From Providencia sp. R33 (GTDB lineage Bacteria; Pseudomonadota; Gammaproteobacteria; Enterobacterales; Enterobacteriaceae), in contig NZ_CP072453.1 in assembly GCF_019343475.1 (NCBI RefSeq), positions 3,286,001 to 3,350,000 on the forward strand: a stretch of 64,000 nucleotides of DNA. Reading direction: 5' to 3'. Positions 8,471 through 18,328 of this stretch are shown piece by piece (position 1 is the first letter of the stretch; each line of letters opens with the position of its first letter). The notes below the pieces were generated by a model, which saw only the letters and a program-made list of their open reading frames with translations, ran no database searches and was not told the origin of the DNA. Position numbers and translations under genes: made by a program.

Positions 8471-8920
8471 ATGAAAAAAGGTACATTCTATCAACTTGAA
8501 CACCCTTCACCATCATCTGAACTTGAAGCCCACGAATGGTTAGCTTGTGAGCTTGCGGCGCAAATGTGGCGTCATGGAAAGCGGGTTTTGATTGCTTGTG
8601 AAACACAGCAGCAAGCCGAGAAAATGGATGAAGCCTTGTGGCAACGTGACCCTCATCAGTTTGTGCCTCATAATTTGGCGGGTGAAGGCCCTCGTTATGG
8701 TGCACCTATTGAAATTTGTTGGCCTGCAAAACGAGGCAATACGCCGCGTGATATTTTGATTAATTTGCAATCGCAGTTCGCAGATTTTGCAACTGCTTTC
8801 CATGAAGTGATAGACTTTGTACCTATTGATGAAACTTTAAAACAGTTGGCGCGTGAACGGTATAAAACATACCGAAGCGTCGGCTTCAATTTGACTATGG
8901 CGACGCCGCCAACTTACTGA
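8471..8920 (+). CDS. holC: DNA polymerase III subunit chi (HolC)
   Basis: 149 residues, starting [11 protein letters not shown], aligning with E. coli HolC (147 aa; MKNATFYLLD). Chi is part of the clamp loader with psi (HolD) and bridges the replisome to single-stranded-DNA-binding protein. Conserved blocks [38 protein letters not shown] and [13 protein letters not shown] are present. The ATG at 8471 is chosen by alignment; in-frame ATGs at 8450 and 8462 lie in or at the end of an ERIC element and are not conserved. No good Shine-Dalgarno is visible (only ATGGG just upstream). The gene is 11 bases from valS, the order seen in E. coli (holC-valS). Confidence 0.95.
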   Translation: MKKGTFYQLEHPSPSSELEAHEWLACELAAQMWRHGKRVLIACETQQQAEKMDEALWQRDPHQFVPHNLAGEGPRYGAPIEICWPAKRGNTPRDILINLQSQFADFATAFHEVIDFVPIDETLKQLARERYKTYRSVGFNLTMATPPTY

Positions 8921-8931
8921 ATATAAAGACG

Positions 8932-11826
8932 ATGGAAAAGAAACCTGATAGCCCAATGAACGAGCCTTCGCTCGATAAAACCTATAACCCCGCAGAGATT
9001 GAGCAGAACCTGTATGCTCATTGGGAGAAAAGCGGTTATTTTAAACCTAATGGGGATACCACCCAAGACAGTTTCTGTGTCGTCATTCCACCACCGAACG
9101 TCACTGGTAGCCTACACATGGGGCACGCTTTCCAGCAAACTATCATGGACACCATGATCCGTTACCAACGTATGCAAGGTAAAAATACCTTATGGCAAAC
9201 GGGTACTGACCATGCGGGTATCGCAACCCAGATGGTAGTTGAGCGTAAAATCGCCGCGGAAGAAGGCAAAACCCGTTACGATTACGGCCGTGAGCCTTTC
9301 ATCGATAAAATTTGGCAGTGGAAAGCAGAATCAGGCGGCACTATTTCCCAACAAATGCGCCGGTTAGGTGACTCTGTTGATTGGGATCGTGAACGTTTCA
9401 CGATGGACGAAGGCTTGTCCAAAGCGGTTAAAGAAGCTTTCGTACGCATGTACAAAGAAAACCTGATTTACCGTGGCAAACGCCTCGTTAACTGGGATCC
9501 AAAACTGCATACCGCAATTTCTGACCTTGAAGTTGAAAACCGCGAAATCAAAGGTTCCATGTGGCACCTGCGCTACCCACTGGCTGATGGCGCAAAAACG
9601 GCTGAAGGCAAAGATTATTTAGTGGTTGCAACCACTCGCCCTGAAACCATGTTAGGGGATACAGGTGTTGCGGTTAACCCAGAAGATCCACGTTATAAAG
9701 ATTTGATTGGTAAAGAAATCATTCTGCCAATAATCAATCGCCGTATTCCTATCGTCGGTGACGAACACGCGGATATGGAAAAAGGCACAGGTTGTGTAAA
9801 AATCACGCCTGCTCATGACTTTAACGACTATGAAGTGGGTAAACGCCATCAGTTAACTATGATTAACATGATGGACTTAGACGGTAACGTCCGTAACGAA
9901 GCGGAAGTTTTCGATACTAACGGCCACCCTTCTACCGCATATAGCTGTGAAATTCCTGAAAATTATCGTGGAATGGAGCGCTTTGCTGCGCGTAAAGCCA
10001 TCATCGCTGAATTCGATTCACTGGGTTTATTGGTTGAAGTCAAACCTCACGATTTAACCGTACCTTACGGTGACCGTGGTGGCGTAGTTATCGAACCAAT
10101 GCTGACCGACCAATGGTACGTGCGTACTGCACCTTTGGCGAAAGACGCTATCAAAGCGGTTGAAGATGGCCGTATCCAGTTCGTTCCACGCCAATATGAA
10201 AATATGTATTTCTCTTGGATGCGCGACATTCAAGACTGGTGTATTTCTCGCCAATTGTGGTGGGGTCACCGCATTCCTGCGTGGTATGACGAAAAAGGCA
10301 ATGTCTACGTCGGTCGTGATGAAGACGAAGTTCGCCGTGAAAACAATTTAGCCGCAGATGTTGCACTGCGCCAAGACGACGACGTACTGGACACTTGGTT
10401 CTCGTCCGGTCTTTGGACATTCTCAACACTTGGTTGGCCAGAAAATACCGATGCACTGAAAACTTTCCATCCAACGGATGTATTGGTCAGTGGATTCGAT
10501 ATTATTTTCTTCTGGATTGCCCGTATGATCATGATGACCATGCATTTCATCAAAGATGAAAACGGCGAGCCGCAAGTGCCATTTAAAACTGTCTACATGA
10601 CAGGTCTTATTCGTGATGAAGAAGGCCAAAAAATGTCGAAATCCAAGGGGAACGTAATTGACCCACTGGATATGATTGACGGGATTTCACTGGAAGACCT
10701 GCTGGAAAAACGTACGGGTAACATGATGCAGCCACAACTGGCTGAAAAAATTGCTAAACGTACTCGCAAAGAATACCCAGAAGGTATTGAAGCTCACGGT
10801 ACTGACGCCCTGCGTTTCACCTTAGCAGCACTGGCTTCAACTGGTCGTGACATCAACTGGGATATGAAGCGTTTATCTGGCTACCGCAACTTCTGTAATA
10901 AGCTCTGGAACGCAAGCCGTTTCGTGCTGATGAATACAGAAAACCAAGATTGCGGCCAAAACGGGGGCGAAATGAGTTTCTCATTAGCCGATCGCTGGAT
11001 CATGGCTGAGTTTAACCAAACGGTTAAAGCCTACCGTGAAGCGCTAGATACCTATCGTTATGATATCGCAGCGAATATTCTTTACGATTTCACATGGAAT
11101 GAATTCTGTGACTGGTACTTAGAGCTGTCTAAACCTGCGGTTCATAAAGGTAATGAAGCTCAAGTTCGTGCGGCACGTTTCACACTGATTGAAGTGCTTG
11201 AAGGCTTGCTGCGCCTTGCGCACCCTATCATTCCGTTTATCACTGAAACTATCTGGCAGCGCGTGAAAGTGGTTAAAGGCATTGAAGCCGATACCATCAT
11301 GCTACAAGCGTTCCCGGAATTTGATGCAGCGAAAGTGGATGAGCTGGCACTCAATGACCTTGAGTGGATCAAAGAAGCGATCATTGCAGTGCGTAATATT
11401 CGTGCTGAAATGAATATCTCGCCAGGTAAACCGCTTGATGTGATGCTGCGTGGCGCCTCTGCGGATGCACAGCGTCGCGTTGAAGAGAACCAAAACTTTA
11501 TCAAATCCATGGCTCGCCTTGCAACAATCCGTGTTTTAGCGGATGGCGAAGAAGCGCCAGTGTCTGTGACCAAACTGGTTAACGGTGCTGAGCTGCTGAT
11601 CCCAATGGCAGGCTTAGTCGATAAAGACGCAGAATTAGCGCGTTTAGATAAAGAACTAGAAAAAGTGACGAAAGAAATCGACACCATCGAAAGCAAGTTG
11701 GCCAATGACGGTTTCGTCAGCCGTGCCCCTGCTGCGGTTGTTGAAAAAGAGCGTGAGCGTCTCACTGCAAATATTGAAGCGAAAACGAAAATTGAAGCAC
11801 AGAAAGTGACTATCGCCTCTTTATAA
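8932..11826 (+). CDS. valS: Valyl-tRNA synthetase
   Basis: 964 residues (E. coli 951). A class Ia synthetase charging tRNA-Val, with an editing domain that clears misactivated threonine. HIGH-type motif [15 protein letters not shown] at about residue 45-60 and KMSKS in [15 protein letters not shown] at about 565 are present. The CP1 editing domain spans about 200-400, and a C-terminal coiled coil (about 890-955) contacts the tRNA. The N-terminus is a dozen residues longer than the E. coli protein; ATG at 8956 is an alternative start. Followed by a clear terminator. Confidence 0.97.
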   Translation: MEKKPDSPMNEPSLDKTYNPAEIEQNLYAHWEKSGYFKPNGDTTQDSFCVVIPPPNVTGSLHMGHAFQQTIMDTMIRYQRMQGKNTLWQTGTDHAGIATQMVVERKIAAEEGKTRYDYGREPFIDKIWQWKAESGGTISQQMRRLGDSVDWDRERFTMDEGLSKAVKEAFVRMYKENLIYRGKRLVNWDPKLHTAISDLEVENREIKGSMWHLRYPLADGAKTAEGKDYLVVATTRPETMLGDTGVAVNPEDPRYKDLIGKEIILPIINRRIPIVGDEHADMEKGTGCVKITPAHDFNDYEVGKRHQLTMINMMDLDGNVRNEAEVFDTNGHPSTAYSCEIPENYRGMERFAARKAIIAEFDSLGLLVEVKPHDLTVPYGDRGGVVIEPMLTDQWYVRTAPLAKDAIKAVEDGRIQFVPRQYENMYFSWMRDIQDWCISRQLWWGHRIPAWYDEKGNVYVGRDEDEVRRENNLAADVALRQDDDVLDTWFSSGLWTFSTLGWPENTDALKTFHPTDVLVSGFDIIFFWIARMIMMTMHFIKDENGEPQVPFKTVYMTGLIRDEEGQKMSKSKGNVIDPLDMIDGISLEDLLEKRTGNMMQPQLAEKIAKRTRKEYPEGIEAHGTDALRFTLAALASTGRDINWDMKRLSGYRNFCNKLWNASRFVLMNTENQDCGQNGGEMSFSLADRWIMAEFNQTVKAYREALDTYRYDIAANILYDFTWNEFCDWYLELSKPAVHKGNEAQVRAARFTLIEVLEGLLRLAHPIIPFITETIWQRVKVVKGIEADTIMLQAFPEFDAAKVDELALNDLEWIKEAIIAVRNIRAEMNISPGKPLDVMLRGASADAQRRVEENQNFIKSMARLATIRVLADGEEAPVSVTKLVNGAELLIPMAGLVDKDAELARLDKELEKVTKEIDTIESKLANDGFVSRAPAAVVEKERERLTANIEAKTKIEAQKVTIASL

Positions 11827-11851
11827 TAATTGATTAATCAATCAATTTGGC

Positions 11852-11885
11852 AGCCCTTATTCGTTCGCGGATAAGGGCTTTTTCT
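11852..11885 (+). terminator. Terminator after valS
   Basis: Stem AGCCCTTAT/ATAAGGGCT, loop of about 10 bases, followed by TTTTTCTT; 26 bases past the valS stop. Confidence 0.9.
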
Positions 11886-11996
11886 TGCCTGTTAATTCGC
11901 GTATTATCAAATAACTGCGTTCGCAGTTCTCAGATTGAAGTGCCCTTCAGGTTCTCTCTACACTGAGTTGTACACAATAATAATCAAGAGTTTCAC

Positions 11997-12491
11997 ATGA
12001 CAACACAAAACTACAACGTTCGTCTTATCGAACAAAAAGACAATGCAGGGATCGCAGCGGTGATCCGCGAAGTTTCTGCAGAACATGGCTTAACAGCAGA
12101 CAAAGGCTTCGCAGTAGCTGACCCTATTTTAGACACCTTATTTGAAGTTTATAGCCAGCCACGCAGCGCGTATTGGGTGGTAGAAATGGATGGGGAAATT
12201 GTTGGGGGCGGCGGCGTGTCACAGCTGGCAGGCGGTGATGACAAGACAGCTGAGCTACAAAAAATGTACTTGTCTTCTGTCTTACGTGGCAAAGACTTAG
12301 CGAAGCAAATCGTCCTGATGTCATTAGAGTTTGCAAAAGCGCAAGGCTATACCCGTTGCTATTTAGAAACCACAAAAGAGCTACAAGCAGCCATTAAGCT
12401 GTATGAAAAATTAGGCTTTGAATTTATTGATGAAGCCCTTGGCAGCACTGGCCATAGTGACTGCGAAATTCGCATGTTGAAGGCATTGTAG
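11997..12491 (+). CDS. yjgM: GNAT-family N-acetyltransferase YjgM
   Basis: 164 residues matching E. coli YjgM (167 aa) along the full length, including [22 protein letters not shown] and the acetyl-CoA loop region [17 protein letters not shown] (QxxGxG/A-type, here VLRGKDLA). The C-terminal part [19 protein letters not shown] is the usual GNAT beta-strand/helix with substrate-side residues. The natural substrate is not deducible from sequence. It lies between valS and rraB, the same neighbourhood as in E. coli, and converges on rraB with a shared terminator hairpin. Confidence 0.9.
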   Translation: MTTQNYNVRLIEQKDNAGIAAVIREVSAEHGLTADKGFAVADPILDTLFEVYSQPRSAYWVVEMDGEIVGGGGVSQLAGGDDKTAELQKMYLSSVLRGKDLAKQIVLMSLEFAKAQGYTRCYLETTKELQAAIKLYEKLGFEFIDEALGSTGHSDCEIRMLKAL

Positions 12492-12505
12492 TTCTGCCAT
12501 AACAA

Positions 12506-12532
12506 AAAAGGATAGTGTTTAGCTATCCTTTT
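12506..12532. terminator. Bidirectional terminator yjgM / rraB
   Basis: AAAAGGATAG and CTATCCTTTT form a ten-base-pair stem with A and T tracts on either side, between two convergent genes. Confidence 0.8.
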
Positions 12533-12558
12533 AAGTATTTGAATGATGTGACTAATAA

Positions 12559-12972
12559 TTAATGAACGCGATCTTCCGGTTCGATATCGTCACCGTCTTC
12601 ATCATCATCTTCTGCATCTGGATCTTCAAAATAAGTGCCCCAACCATCGTAGTTGACGCCCATTTTTTCAGCCAGTTTCATTAATTGGTCAACTTGTGCA
12701 TCAATTAACTCTGCATTTAATGCGCTTTCGCTGATCACATCACAGCACATTAGCGTTTCACCCGTTTCGATTTCGAGCTCTTCCGCATCCGTTACTTCAT
12801 AACCCAATTTGAACGCTTCAACTGCGGCTTTTTCTAATAACGCAAAGTTATCCGCAGAAAAGTGATGCTCAATGGCATACAGTGCATCTGGATCGCTGCC
12901 ATCTTCCAGTAATTCTTCGATAATTAGACGAGTTTCTTCGTACTGCGCGTCGAGTTCCGCTTTATCAACCAT
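12559..12972 (-). CDS. rraB: Ribonuclease E inhibitor RraB
   Basis: 137 residues (E. coli 138), with the characteristic N-terminal block [19 protein letters not shown] and the acidic C-terminal tail rich in Asp and Glu. RraB binds RNase E and alters degradosome composition, modulating mRNA decay. The ATG at 12972 was chosen because AAGGGG lies about 8 bases upstream and the product then begins [10 protein letters not shown], matching the family; a longer frame to 13041 is not conserved. Divergent from argI. Confidence 0.95.
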   Translation of the reverse strand: MVDKAELDAQYEETRLIIEELLEDGSDPDALYAIEHHFSADNFALLEKAAVEAFKLGYEVTDAEELEIETGETLMCCDVISESALNAELIDAQVDQLMKLAEKMGVNYDGWGTYFEDPDAEDDDEDGDDIEPEDRVH

Positions 12973-13077
12973 ATCCACACCCCTTATTCCATTATCGCTA
13001 TTCTCTGCGCCATTCTCCCATAGGGTTAACAGTGAAACCATACTTTTCAGAATAATTCTTTTTCATTGGGGGTTGAT

Positions 13078-13116
13078 TTTGAATTTTTATGAATATAAAT
13101 TGAATATTAATTCAAT
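13078..13116 (+). promoter_or_regulatory. ArgR operator (two ARG boxes) upstream of argI
   Basis: A perfect ARG-box core TGAATATTAATTCA lies at 13101-13114. A weaker one, TGAATTTTTATGAA, starts 21 bases upstream at 13080. Two 18 bp boxes separated by 3 bp is the classical ArgR hexamer-binding arrangement. The pair lies 20-50 bases before the argI start, consistent with arginine repression. Confidence 0.8.
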
Positions 13117-13134
13117 CAAAAAAGGCTGCATTTT

Positions 13135-14160
13135 ATGAATCCCCTCTATAGTAAGCATTTTCTAAGATTATTGGATTTCACCTCTAGCGAAATTCATTCA
13201 TTGTTAAAGCTCTCTGCATGGTTAAAATCAGAAAAAAAAGCAGGTGTAGAGCAACCCCTTCTTGCAGGGAAAAATTTTGCCCTGATCTTTGAAAAAGACT
13301 CCACTCGGACCCGTTGTGCTTTCGAAGTCGGAGCCTTTGACCAAGGCGCGAGAGTCACCTATTTAGGGCCTTCTGGCAGCCAAATTGGTCACAAAGAAAC
13401 CATGAAAGATACGGCAAGGGTCCTCGGCAGAATGTATGACGGTATCCAATATCGGGGTTTCGCGCAAAGCACCGTTGACGTACTAGCCGCACACTCGGGA
13501 GTGCCTGTTTGGAATGGACTAACTAATGAATTCCATCCCACACAGTTATTAGCCGACCTACTCACCATCCAAGAGCACCGACCAAATACCCCATTTTCTG
13601 AAATCAAATTTGCATATTTAGGCGATGCACGTAATAACATGGGTAACTCAATGCTAGAGGCCGCTGCGCTAACGGGGTTAGACCTGCGTTTAGTGGCACC
13701 TAAAAGCTGTTGGCCTGAACAGGGGCTGATTGATACCTGCCAAGAAATTGCCAAAACCACAGGGGCAAAAATCACGCTCACAGAAGATGTTGCCGAAGGG
13801 GTTAAAGGTGCAGACTTTATTTATACAGATGTATGGGTGTCGATGGGTGAAGCCAAAGAAGTTTGGGCACAAAGAATTAATCTGTTAAAACCATATCAGG
13901 TTAATATGGATGTGATTAAGTTAACAGGCAACCCGAATGTGAAGTTCCTACATTGCTTACCTGCATTTCACAATGAAGACACCACGCTCGGTGCGCAATT
14001 GGCGAAAGAATTCAATATGTACGGCGGCTTAGAAGTCACCGAGGAAGTGTTTGAATCTCCTTACAGCATTGTTTTCGACCAAGCAGAGAACCGTTTACAC
14101 ACAATTAAAGCCGTCATGGTGGCAACATTAGCACCTGAGTTACCTGTCAATATTTTCTAA
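13135..14160 (+). CDS. argI: Ornithine carbamoyltransferase
   Basis: 341 residues (E. coli ArgI 334). Converts ornithine and carbamoyl phosphate to citrulline in arginine synthesis. Carbamoyl-phosphate loop STRTR in [22 protein letters not shown] in [15 protein letters not shown], the ornithine-binding SMG loop in [11 protein letters not shown], and HCLPAFH with the mobile cysteine are all present. It is monocistronic, divergent from rraB, and preceded by two ARG boxes. The anabolic rather than catabolic enzyme is favoured by the boxes and by the rraB-argI-pyrBI neighbourhood. Confidence 0.96.
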   Translation: MNPLYSKHFLRLLDFTSSEIHSLLKLSAWLKSEKKAGVEQPLLAGKNFALIFEKDSTRTRCAFEVGAFDQGARVTYLGPSGSQIGHKETMKDTARVLGRMYDGIQYRGFAQSTVDVLAAHSGVPVWNGLTNEFHPTQLLADLLTIQEHRPNTPFSEIKFAYLGDARNNMGNSMLEAAALTGLDLRLVAPKSCWPEQGLIDTCQEIAKTTGAKITLTEDVAEGVKGADFIYTDVWVSMGEAKEVWAQRINLLKPYQVNMDVIKLTGNPNVKFLHCLPAFHNEDTTLGAQLAKEFNMYGGLEVTEEVFESPYSIVFDQAENRLHTIKAVMVATLAPELPVNIF

Positions 14161-14562
14161 GCTTATTTCCCTCAACGCCAGTTATTGGGTTGAGGGAGTA
14201 ACTACATCCGCATAGGACCAATAATATCCCCTAAAAAAATTCATATAAGGTTTTGTCTTGTATTTTAATATCATTTTTAGCTTAAATAATTTAACACATT
14301 TAATTTATTTTAAAAAACTCAAAAAATTAACTATAAAAGATAATAACATTACTTACGTAATTAAACGTGCAATTAAAAAATAACATTAGGTATATATACT
14401 AAAAATTAAAATCAATTAATCCATAGAGGTTTAAAAAAAGAATTTAACCTTATATTAATCACTACGCCAAAATTAAATTTTTATTTGCATTACCTCTATT
14501 CAATAAAAACAATATATTGACTAGAATGTTATTTCTTAATATTAATTAAAAGGAATTTCTTC
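14161..14562. other. Very AT-rich intergenic region argI / fimbrial-like gene
   Basis: A 402-base spacer. A hairpin TCCCTCAAC/GTTGAGGGA at 14168-14197 follows the argI stop but lacks a T tract. The rest, from about 14220, is markedly richer in A and T than the flanking genes, with poly-A/T runs and no ORF. It must hold the promoter of the next gene; such composition often marks acquired DNA or H-NS targets, which is inference. Confidence 0.5.
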
Positions 14563-15066
14563 ATGAACTTGCTAAAAAAAAGTGGTTTAGCATTACTTGT
14601 TTGTGTCTCTTTACCAGCCCTATCCGCTGTTCAAAATATGCCAATTAACATCAAAGGTACATTTTCTAATGTGACCCAACCTTGTAATGATGCAAAATTA
14701 GAAAATACAACGACCTTTGGTGCAATCAATACACTAGAAAAAATAGGTGATGAGACTGCGTTTAAAAGCTCAGGTTATTTAAGTTTCTCCTGTGAATTCC
14801 CTGCTGATGCAAAATTAACATTTGCTGCAACTAATGCGCCTAAATTACCCGAAGCCTTTAGAACCTCGAGTGACGCATTTGGTGTGAAATTAAAATACAA
14901 CAGTACTGAAGTAAAACCGGGTCAATCCGATAGCATTAAAATTGCTAAAGGTGGAAACACGATTTATTTCTATACGAGTATTGCTCGATTAACGGCTAAC
15001 AGCCCTAACGATTTCGGTAACCACACCTTTGATATTACAGGTAACTTAGCAATTACTTACCAATAA
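14563..15066 (+). CDS. Secreted fimbrial-like protein (orphan)
   Basis: 167 residues with a Sec signal peptide (cleavage predicted after LPALSA). The mature start QNMPINIKGTFSN, two cysteines about 40 residues apart (within TQPCND and LSFSCEF), and the end GNLAITYQ resemble the Ig-like pilin fold of chaperone-usher fimbrial subunits, in which these cysteines form a disulfide. It has a close paralog directly downstream (start block, cysteine positions, DAKLxFAA, and xHTFxxxGNLAIxY shared). No chaperone, usher or adhesin gene is nearby, so it is either an orphan subunit or a non-fimbrial secreted protein of the same fold. Ribosome-binding site AAGGAA precedes the ATG. Confidence 0.7.
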   Translation: MNLLKKSGLALLVCVSLPALSAVQNMPINIKGTFSNVTQPCNDAKLENTTTFGAINTLEKIGDETAFKSSGYLSFSCEFPADAKLTFAATNAPKLPEAFRTSSDAFGVKLKYNSTEVKPGQSDSIKIAKGGNTIYFYTSIARLTANSPNDFGNHTFDITGNLAITYQ

Positions 15067-15166
15067 TATACTCTCTACCTACATTTTGAGCTGAGTAACA
15101 ATATCACACAGCTCAAAATGTATGATGACAAAAAATAAGTCATATTCTATTTGAGCTACTTCATTT

Positions 15167-15679
15167 ATGCATACTATTAAATTTATAATATATGTCTCAT
15201 CCATATTATTAGCTGGTATTATCCCTTATTCTCAAGCAGCAACACAAAATATGCCTATTCATATTAATGGAACGTTTTCAAACGCACCGATATTATGCCA
15301 GCTCACCGATAACGCTATTTATTCAGACTTTACACACGGGGATGTTTCCTCTAAAAGGATGGGGCAAGAAACCGTAACACACAAAATCCCACTTTCCATT
15401 GACTGCAAAACGGCAGTTGATGCTAAGTTATCATTTGCTGCGCCTGCAAACACCTACTCTAACCATTTATTCCAAACCACCAGCAAAACACATGCAGTCA
15501 AACTGAGTTGGCAAGGAGAAGCAATTTTACCCAATAAAGGCGTGACTATTACCATGACACAAAATCAAAAAATCTATTATCTCGATGCTGCATTGGTGAG
15601 AGTTGCCCCCAATGAGGCCAGTGACTATGGCGAACATACGTTTAATCTCGCAGGGAATTTAGCGATAGATTACCCATAA
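15167..15679 (+). CDS. Secreted fimbrial-like protein, paralog of the preceding gene
   Basis: 170 residues: signal peptide ending near YSQA|ATQ, then TQNMPIHINGTFSN, two cysteines (ILCQLT, SIDCKT), DAKLSFAAPA, and the terminal block GEHTFNLAGNLAIDYP. The two proteins share motifs over the whole mature length but have drifted considerably, so the duplication is not recent. The intergenic gap is 100 bases with no strong terminator, so co-transcription is possible. No Shine-Dalgarno is obvious. As with its neighbour, the pilin-like fold is a pattern-based inference and the biological role is unknown. Confidence 0.68.
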   Translation: MHTIKFIIYVSSILLAGIIPYSQAATQNMPIHINGTFSNAPILCQLTDNAIYSDFTHGDVSSKRMGQETVTHKIPLSIDCKTAVDAKLSFAAPANTYSNHLFQTTSKTHAVKLSWQGEAILPNKGVTITMTQNQKIYYLDAALVRVAPNEASDYGEHTFNLAGNLAIDYP

Positions 15680-15807
15680 AGAATCCCCTGTGATAACCAC
15701 CATAAAAAATTTTCCCATCTTACTGATTTTTAAATTTTTATCTGTTTGCCTAATTTTTAATCTAAAAACACACACGAAAAAAATTTCATTTTTCTTTATG
15801 CAAACGC

Positions 15808-15835
15808 TTGCGTCAGCGAGAGACATGCGTATAAT
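15808..15835 (+). promoter_or_regulatory. pyrL-pyrBI promoter
   Basis: TTGCGT and TATAAT separated by 16 bases, followed by GCGCC. It resembles E. coli pyrBI P2 (TATAATGCGCC) and lies 25 bases before the leader-peptide start. Confidence 0.8.
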
Positions 15836-15860
15836 GCGCCACAATTTGTCGGGAGAAACC

Positions 15861-15971
15861 ATGAACGCTGCTGCTGTATTTTTTACACAGAACACCTCCA
15901 ACGCACTGCCTTCGAGCGGTCTGGACAGCTTGTTTTTCCCCTCCGTATTCATAAGAAAGCCCCTCATTTGA
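15861..15971 (+). CDS. pyrL: pyrBI operon leader peptide
   Basis: 36 codons: starts MNAAAVFFTQNT and ends VFIRKPLI, with GGGAGA 5-10 bases before the ATG. The coding sequence contains a pyrimidine-rich run (GTTTTTCCCCTCC around 15934-15946) and its stop overlaps a terminator hairpin. This is the hallmark of UTP-sensitive attenuation of pyrBI: when UTP is scarce, polymerase pauses at the U-rich tract, the translating ribosome catches up and blocks the terminator. The peptide differs from E. coli PyrL in sequence, as leader peptides usually do; the gene is called on architecture and position. Confidence 0.85.
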   Translation: MNAAAVFFTQNTSNALPSSGLDSLFFPSVFIRKPLI

Positions 15972-15985
15972 GGGGCTTTTTTTTG
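15957..15985 (+). terminator. pyrBI attenuator
   Basis: Stem AAGCCCCTCA / TGAGGGGCTT with a short TT loop, followed by a run of T residues. It overlaps the pyrL stop codon and ends about 43 bases before pyrB, as required for pyrBI attenuation. Confidence 0.92.
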
Positions 15986-16027
15986 GCCTATAGACCTAAC
16001 ATGTCTTGCTGACAAAGGAGAACAACC

Positions 16028-16963
16028 ATGCCGAATCCTTTATATCTTCGCGATATCATTTCGATTAACGATTTAGACCGCTCAGACCTTGAGCTTGTGC
16101 TCAACGTGGCTGCATCATTAAAAAAACAGCCACAACCTGAACTTCTAAAACATAAAGTCGTTGCGAGTTGTTTCTTTGAAGCCTCAACCAGAACGCGTTT
16201 ATCATTCGAAACAGCAATCCACCGCTTAGGCGCTTCGGTCGTTGGGTTCTCGGATAGCACCAATACGTCACTGGGTAAAAAAGGCGAAACGCTAGCGGAT
16301 ACAATTTCCGTGATTAGCCAATATGTCGATGCCATTGTAATGCGCCACCCACAAGAAGGTGCGGCGCGTTTAGCCAGCCAGTTTGCGGGTAAAATCCCTG
16401 TCATCAACGCTGGGGATGGCTCTAACCAACACCCAACACAAACGTTACTGGATTTATTCACCATCCAAGAAACCCAAGGTCGCTTGGAAAACCTGCAAGT
16501 CGCCATGGTCGGTGACCTCAAATATGGCAGAACTGTACACTCACTAACACAGGCTTTATCTAAGTTTGAAGGCAATCACTTCTACTTTATCGCACCTGAA
16601 GCACTATCTATGCCAAATCATATCTTGCATATTTTGGAAGAAAAAGGTGCCACTTACAGCCTACACAATAATATTGATGAAGTGATGCCAGAGCTGGATA
16701 TTCTGTATATGACTCGCGTTCAAAAAGAGCGTCTCGACCCATCTGAATATGCCAATGTGAAAGCACAATTCATCTTGCGTGCTGAAGACCTGCACTCGGC
16801 AAAATCGAATCTAAAAGTTTTGCACCCACTACCACGTATTGATGAAATTACAGTCGATGTCGATAGCACCCCTTATGCATATTACTTCCAGCAAGCAGGT
16901 AACGGAATTTATGCACGCCAAGCGTTGCTATCACTGGTTTTAAATAAAGAATTGGCTATCTGA
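16028..16963 (+). CDS. pyrB: Aspartate carbamoyltransferase catalytic subunit
   Basis: 311 residues, as in E. coli. Catalyses the committed step of pyrimidine synthesis, joining carbamoyl phosphate and aspartate. The carbamoyl-phosphate loop STRTR in [14 protein letters not shown], the 80s loop with Ser and Lys (SLGKKGE), HPTQT in [11 protein letters not shown] and the 240s-loop region are all present. Works as the C6R6 complex with PyrI, whose gene begins 13 bases downstream after AGGAGG. Confidence 0.98.
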   Translation: MPNPLYLRDIISINDLDRSDLELVLNVAASLKKQPQPELLKHKVVASCFFEASTRTRLSFETAIHRLGASVVGFSDSTNTSLGKKGETLADTISVISQYVDAIVMRHPQEGAARLASQFAGKIPVINAGDGSNQHPTQTLLDLFTIQETQGRLENLQVAMVGDLKYGRTVHSLTQALSKFEGNHFYFIAPEALSMPNHILHILEEKGATYSLHNNIDEVMPELDILYMTRVQKERLDPSEYANVKAQFILRAEDLHSAKSNLKVLHPLPRIDEITVDVDSTPYAYYFQQAGNGIYARQALLSLVLNKELAI

Positions 16964-16976
16964 GGAGGACACCATC

Positions 16977-17441
16977 ATGACACACGACCATAAATTACAA
17001 GTTGAAGCCATCAGCCACGGTACGGTTATCGACCATATTCCTGCTCAAATCGGCTTTAAGTTACTAAAATTATTTAAATTAACCAAAACTGATGAGCGCA
17101 TCACCATTGGGTTAAATTTACCGTCTAGTAATCTGGGCAAAAAAGACATTATCAAAATTGAAAATACCTTTTTAACCCCTGAGCAAGCCAACCAATTGGC
17201 GATGTATGCGCCAGAAGCGACCGTAAACCGTATTGAAGATTACCAAGTCGTTGAAAAATTAGAATTAACATTACCAGAGCATATCGATAACGTACTGGTA
17301 TGTCCAAACAGTAACTGCATTAGCCACAATGAACCCGTTTCAAGCAGTTTTCGCGTGAAGAAAGTGGGCAAAGAAGTCGCTCTGACTTGCCGTTTCTGCG
17401 AAAAAGAGTTCGATAGAGACGCCGTGATCAATAATCAATAG
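16977..17441 (+). CDS. pyrI: Aspartate carbamoyltransferase regulatory subunit
   Basis: 154 residues (E. coli 153). The zinc-binding cysteines are at 109, 114, 138 and 141, identical to E. coli numbering. The N-terminal allosteric domain ([17 protein letters not shown]) binds CTP/UTP or ATP. It forms regulatory dimers in the PyrB6-PyrI6 holoenzyme. Preceded by AGGAGG, in operon with pyrB. Confidence 0.98.
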   Translation: MTHDHKLQVEAISHGTVIDHIPAQIGFKLLKLFKLTKTDERITIGLNLPSSNLGKKDIIKIENTFLTPEQANQLAMYAPEATVNRIEDYQVVEKLELTLPEHIDNVLVCPNSNCISHNEPVSSSFRVKKVGKEVALTCRFCEKEFDRDAVINNQ

Positions 17442-17575
17442 GTTATTTCAGCGTAGACTTCGGTGTTGTCTGGGCGCAATCCGTGTTTTAATAGCGCCTA
17501 ATAGCCATAAAAATGTGGCTCTGCCTAGAAAATATCAGGTGAGTCGCTTCTCTTACGTGATGAAACGGAGTAGTT

Positions 17576-17962
17576 ATGTCATACGAAATCAATACAGAAA
17601 ACGCACCCGCTGCCATTGGTCCATACGTTCAAGGCGTTGATTTGGGTAGCATGGTTATCACTTCAGGCCAAATCCCTGTTGATCCAAAAACCGGTGACGT
17701 GCCAGAAGATATCGCTGCACAGACTCGCCAATCACTGGCTAACGTCAAAGCAATCTTAGAAAAAGCAGGCTTAACCGCAGCTGATATCGTTAAAACTACT
17801 GTATTCGTTAAAGACTTAAATGACTTTGCGACAGTCAATGCGACCTATGAAGAATTCTTCAAGCAACACAATGCACCATTCCCAGCACGCTCTTGTGTTG
17901 AGGTTGCTCGTCTGCCAAAAGACGTAAAAATTGAAATTGAAGCCATTGCTGTACGCAAATAA
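17576..17962 (+). CDS. ridA: Enamine/imine deaminase RidA
   Basis: 128 residues, a full-length YjgF/YER057c/UK114 protein. It hydrolyses reactive 2-aminoacrylate-type enamines formed by PLP enzymes such as threonine dehydratase. Family blocks AIGPYVQGV, TSGQIPVDPKTG and the C-terminal signature PARSCVEVARLPKDVKIEIEA, including the substrate-binding arginine (PARS), are present. It follows pyrI by 134 bases and ends in its own terminator; same gene order as in E. coli. Confidence 0.97.
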   Translation: MSYEINTENAPAAIGPYVQGVDLGSMVITSGQIPVDPKTGDVPEDIAAQTRQSLANVKAILEKAGLTAADIVKTTVFVKDLNDFATVNATYEEFFKQHNAPFPARSCVEVARLPKDVKIEIEAIAVRK

Positions 17963-17979
17963 CGCTTAATTCAATCTAG

Positions 17980-18011
17980 ACACCCCATGATATCAATGGG
18001 GTGTTCGTTTT
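17980..18011 (+). terminator. Terminator after ridA
   Basis: Stem ACACCCCAT/ATGGGGTGT with a seven-base loop followed by TCGTTTTT. Confidence 0.88.
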
Positions 18012-18166
18012 TCCCAAGACCTCCTATTCCTTCCCCCCATTTTCCTCTCCCAAATACCCTATATCTCCATTAATCTAATCGAAACTTAAGGTAAACTTTT
18101 TTCTGGCTCTCTAAATTATTTATTTCCAGCTCCCCCTTTGGATATTCAGGCACTTAATTATTTTCT

Positions 18167-18180
18167 TTGTTTTGGATCAA
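18167..18180 (+). promoter_or_regulatory. FNR-like box upstream of nrdD
   Basis: TTGTTTTGGATCAA matches the FNR consensus TTGATNNNNATCAA at nine of ten defined positions. If activation is class II (centre at -41.5), the transcript would start near 18215. FNR activation of nrdDG is established in E. coli; here it is inferred from the site. Confidence 0.7.
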
Positions 18181-18207
18181 ATTAATGTCAGCTAAAAAAA
18201 AGCAATA

Positions 18208-18255
18208 ACCTATATATTGTGCTTTAATTACCAGCATAGGCACAATATGTAGTAT
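18208..18255. promoter_or_regulatory. Pair of NrdR-like boxes upstream of nrdD
   Basis: ACCTATATATTGTGCT (18208-18223) and GCACAATATGTAGTAT (18240-18255) each resemble the NrdR box (ACACTATATATAGTGT type) and start 32 bases apart, close to three helical turns, the spacing typical of NrdR operators. They overlap and follow the predicted transcription start, fitting repression of ribonucleotide reductase when dATP is plentiful. Confidence 0.72.
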
Positions 18256-18266
18256 TTATTCACATT

Positions 18267-18328
18267 TTATCCACAGATAAGATACTCAGCAGAAAGATAA
18301 CGAATAATACCGTTAGCACTGTGGATAA
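18267..18328. promoter_or_regulatory. Two perfect DnaA boxes in inverted orientation, nrdD leader
   Basis: TTATCCACA at 18267-18275 and its reverse complement TGTGGATAA at 18320-18328. Both match the strong DnaA-box consensus. They lie downstream of the NrdR boxes and just before the nrdD start at 18348. DnaA control of nrdAB is known in E. coli; control of nrdD is an inference here. Confidence 0.65.

Noticed and set aside
11160..11765. 201-codon open frame antisense to valS
   Set aside because: Ser/Arg/Ala-rich composition expected from the reverse of a well-used coding frame; valS similarity covers the region.
15659..16015. 118-codon minus-strand frame over the pyrBI leader
   Set aside because: It is antisense to pyrL and the attenuator; the plus-strand regulatory structure explains the region.
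18267..18328. DnaA boxes as part of a replication origin
   Set aside because: Only two boxes, no AT-rich unwinding repeats, and the location is the nrdD leader.
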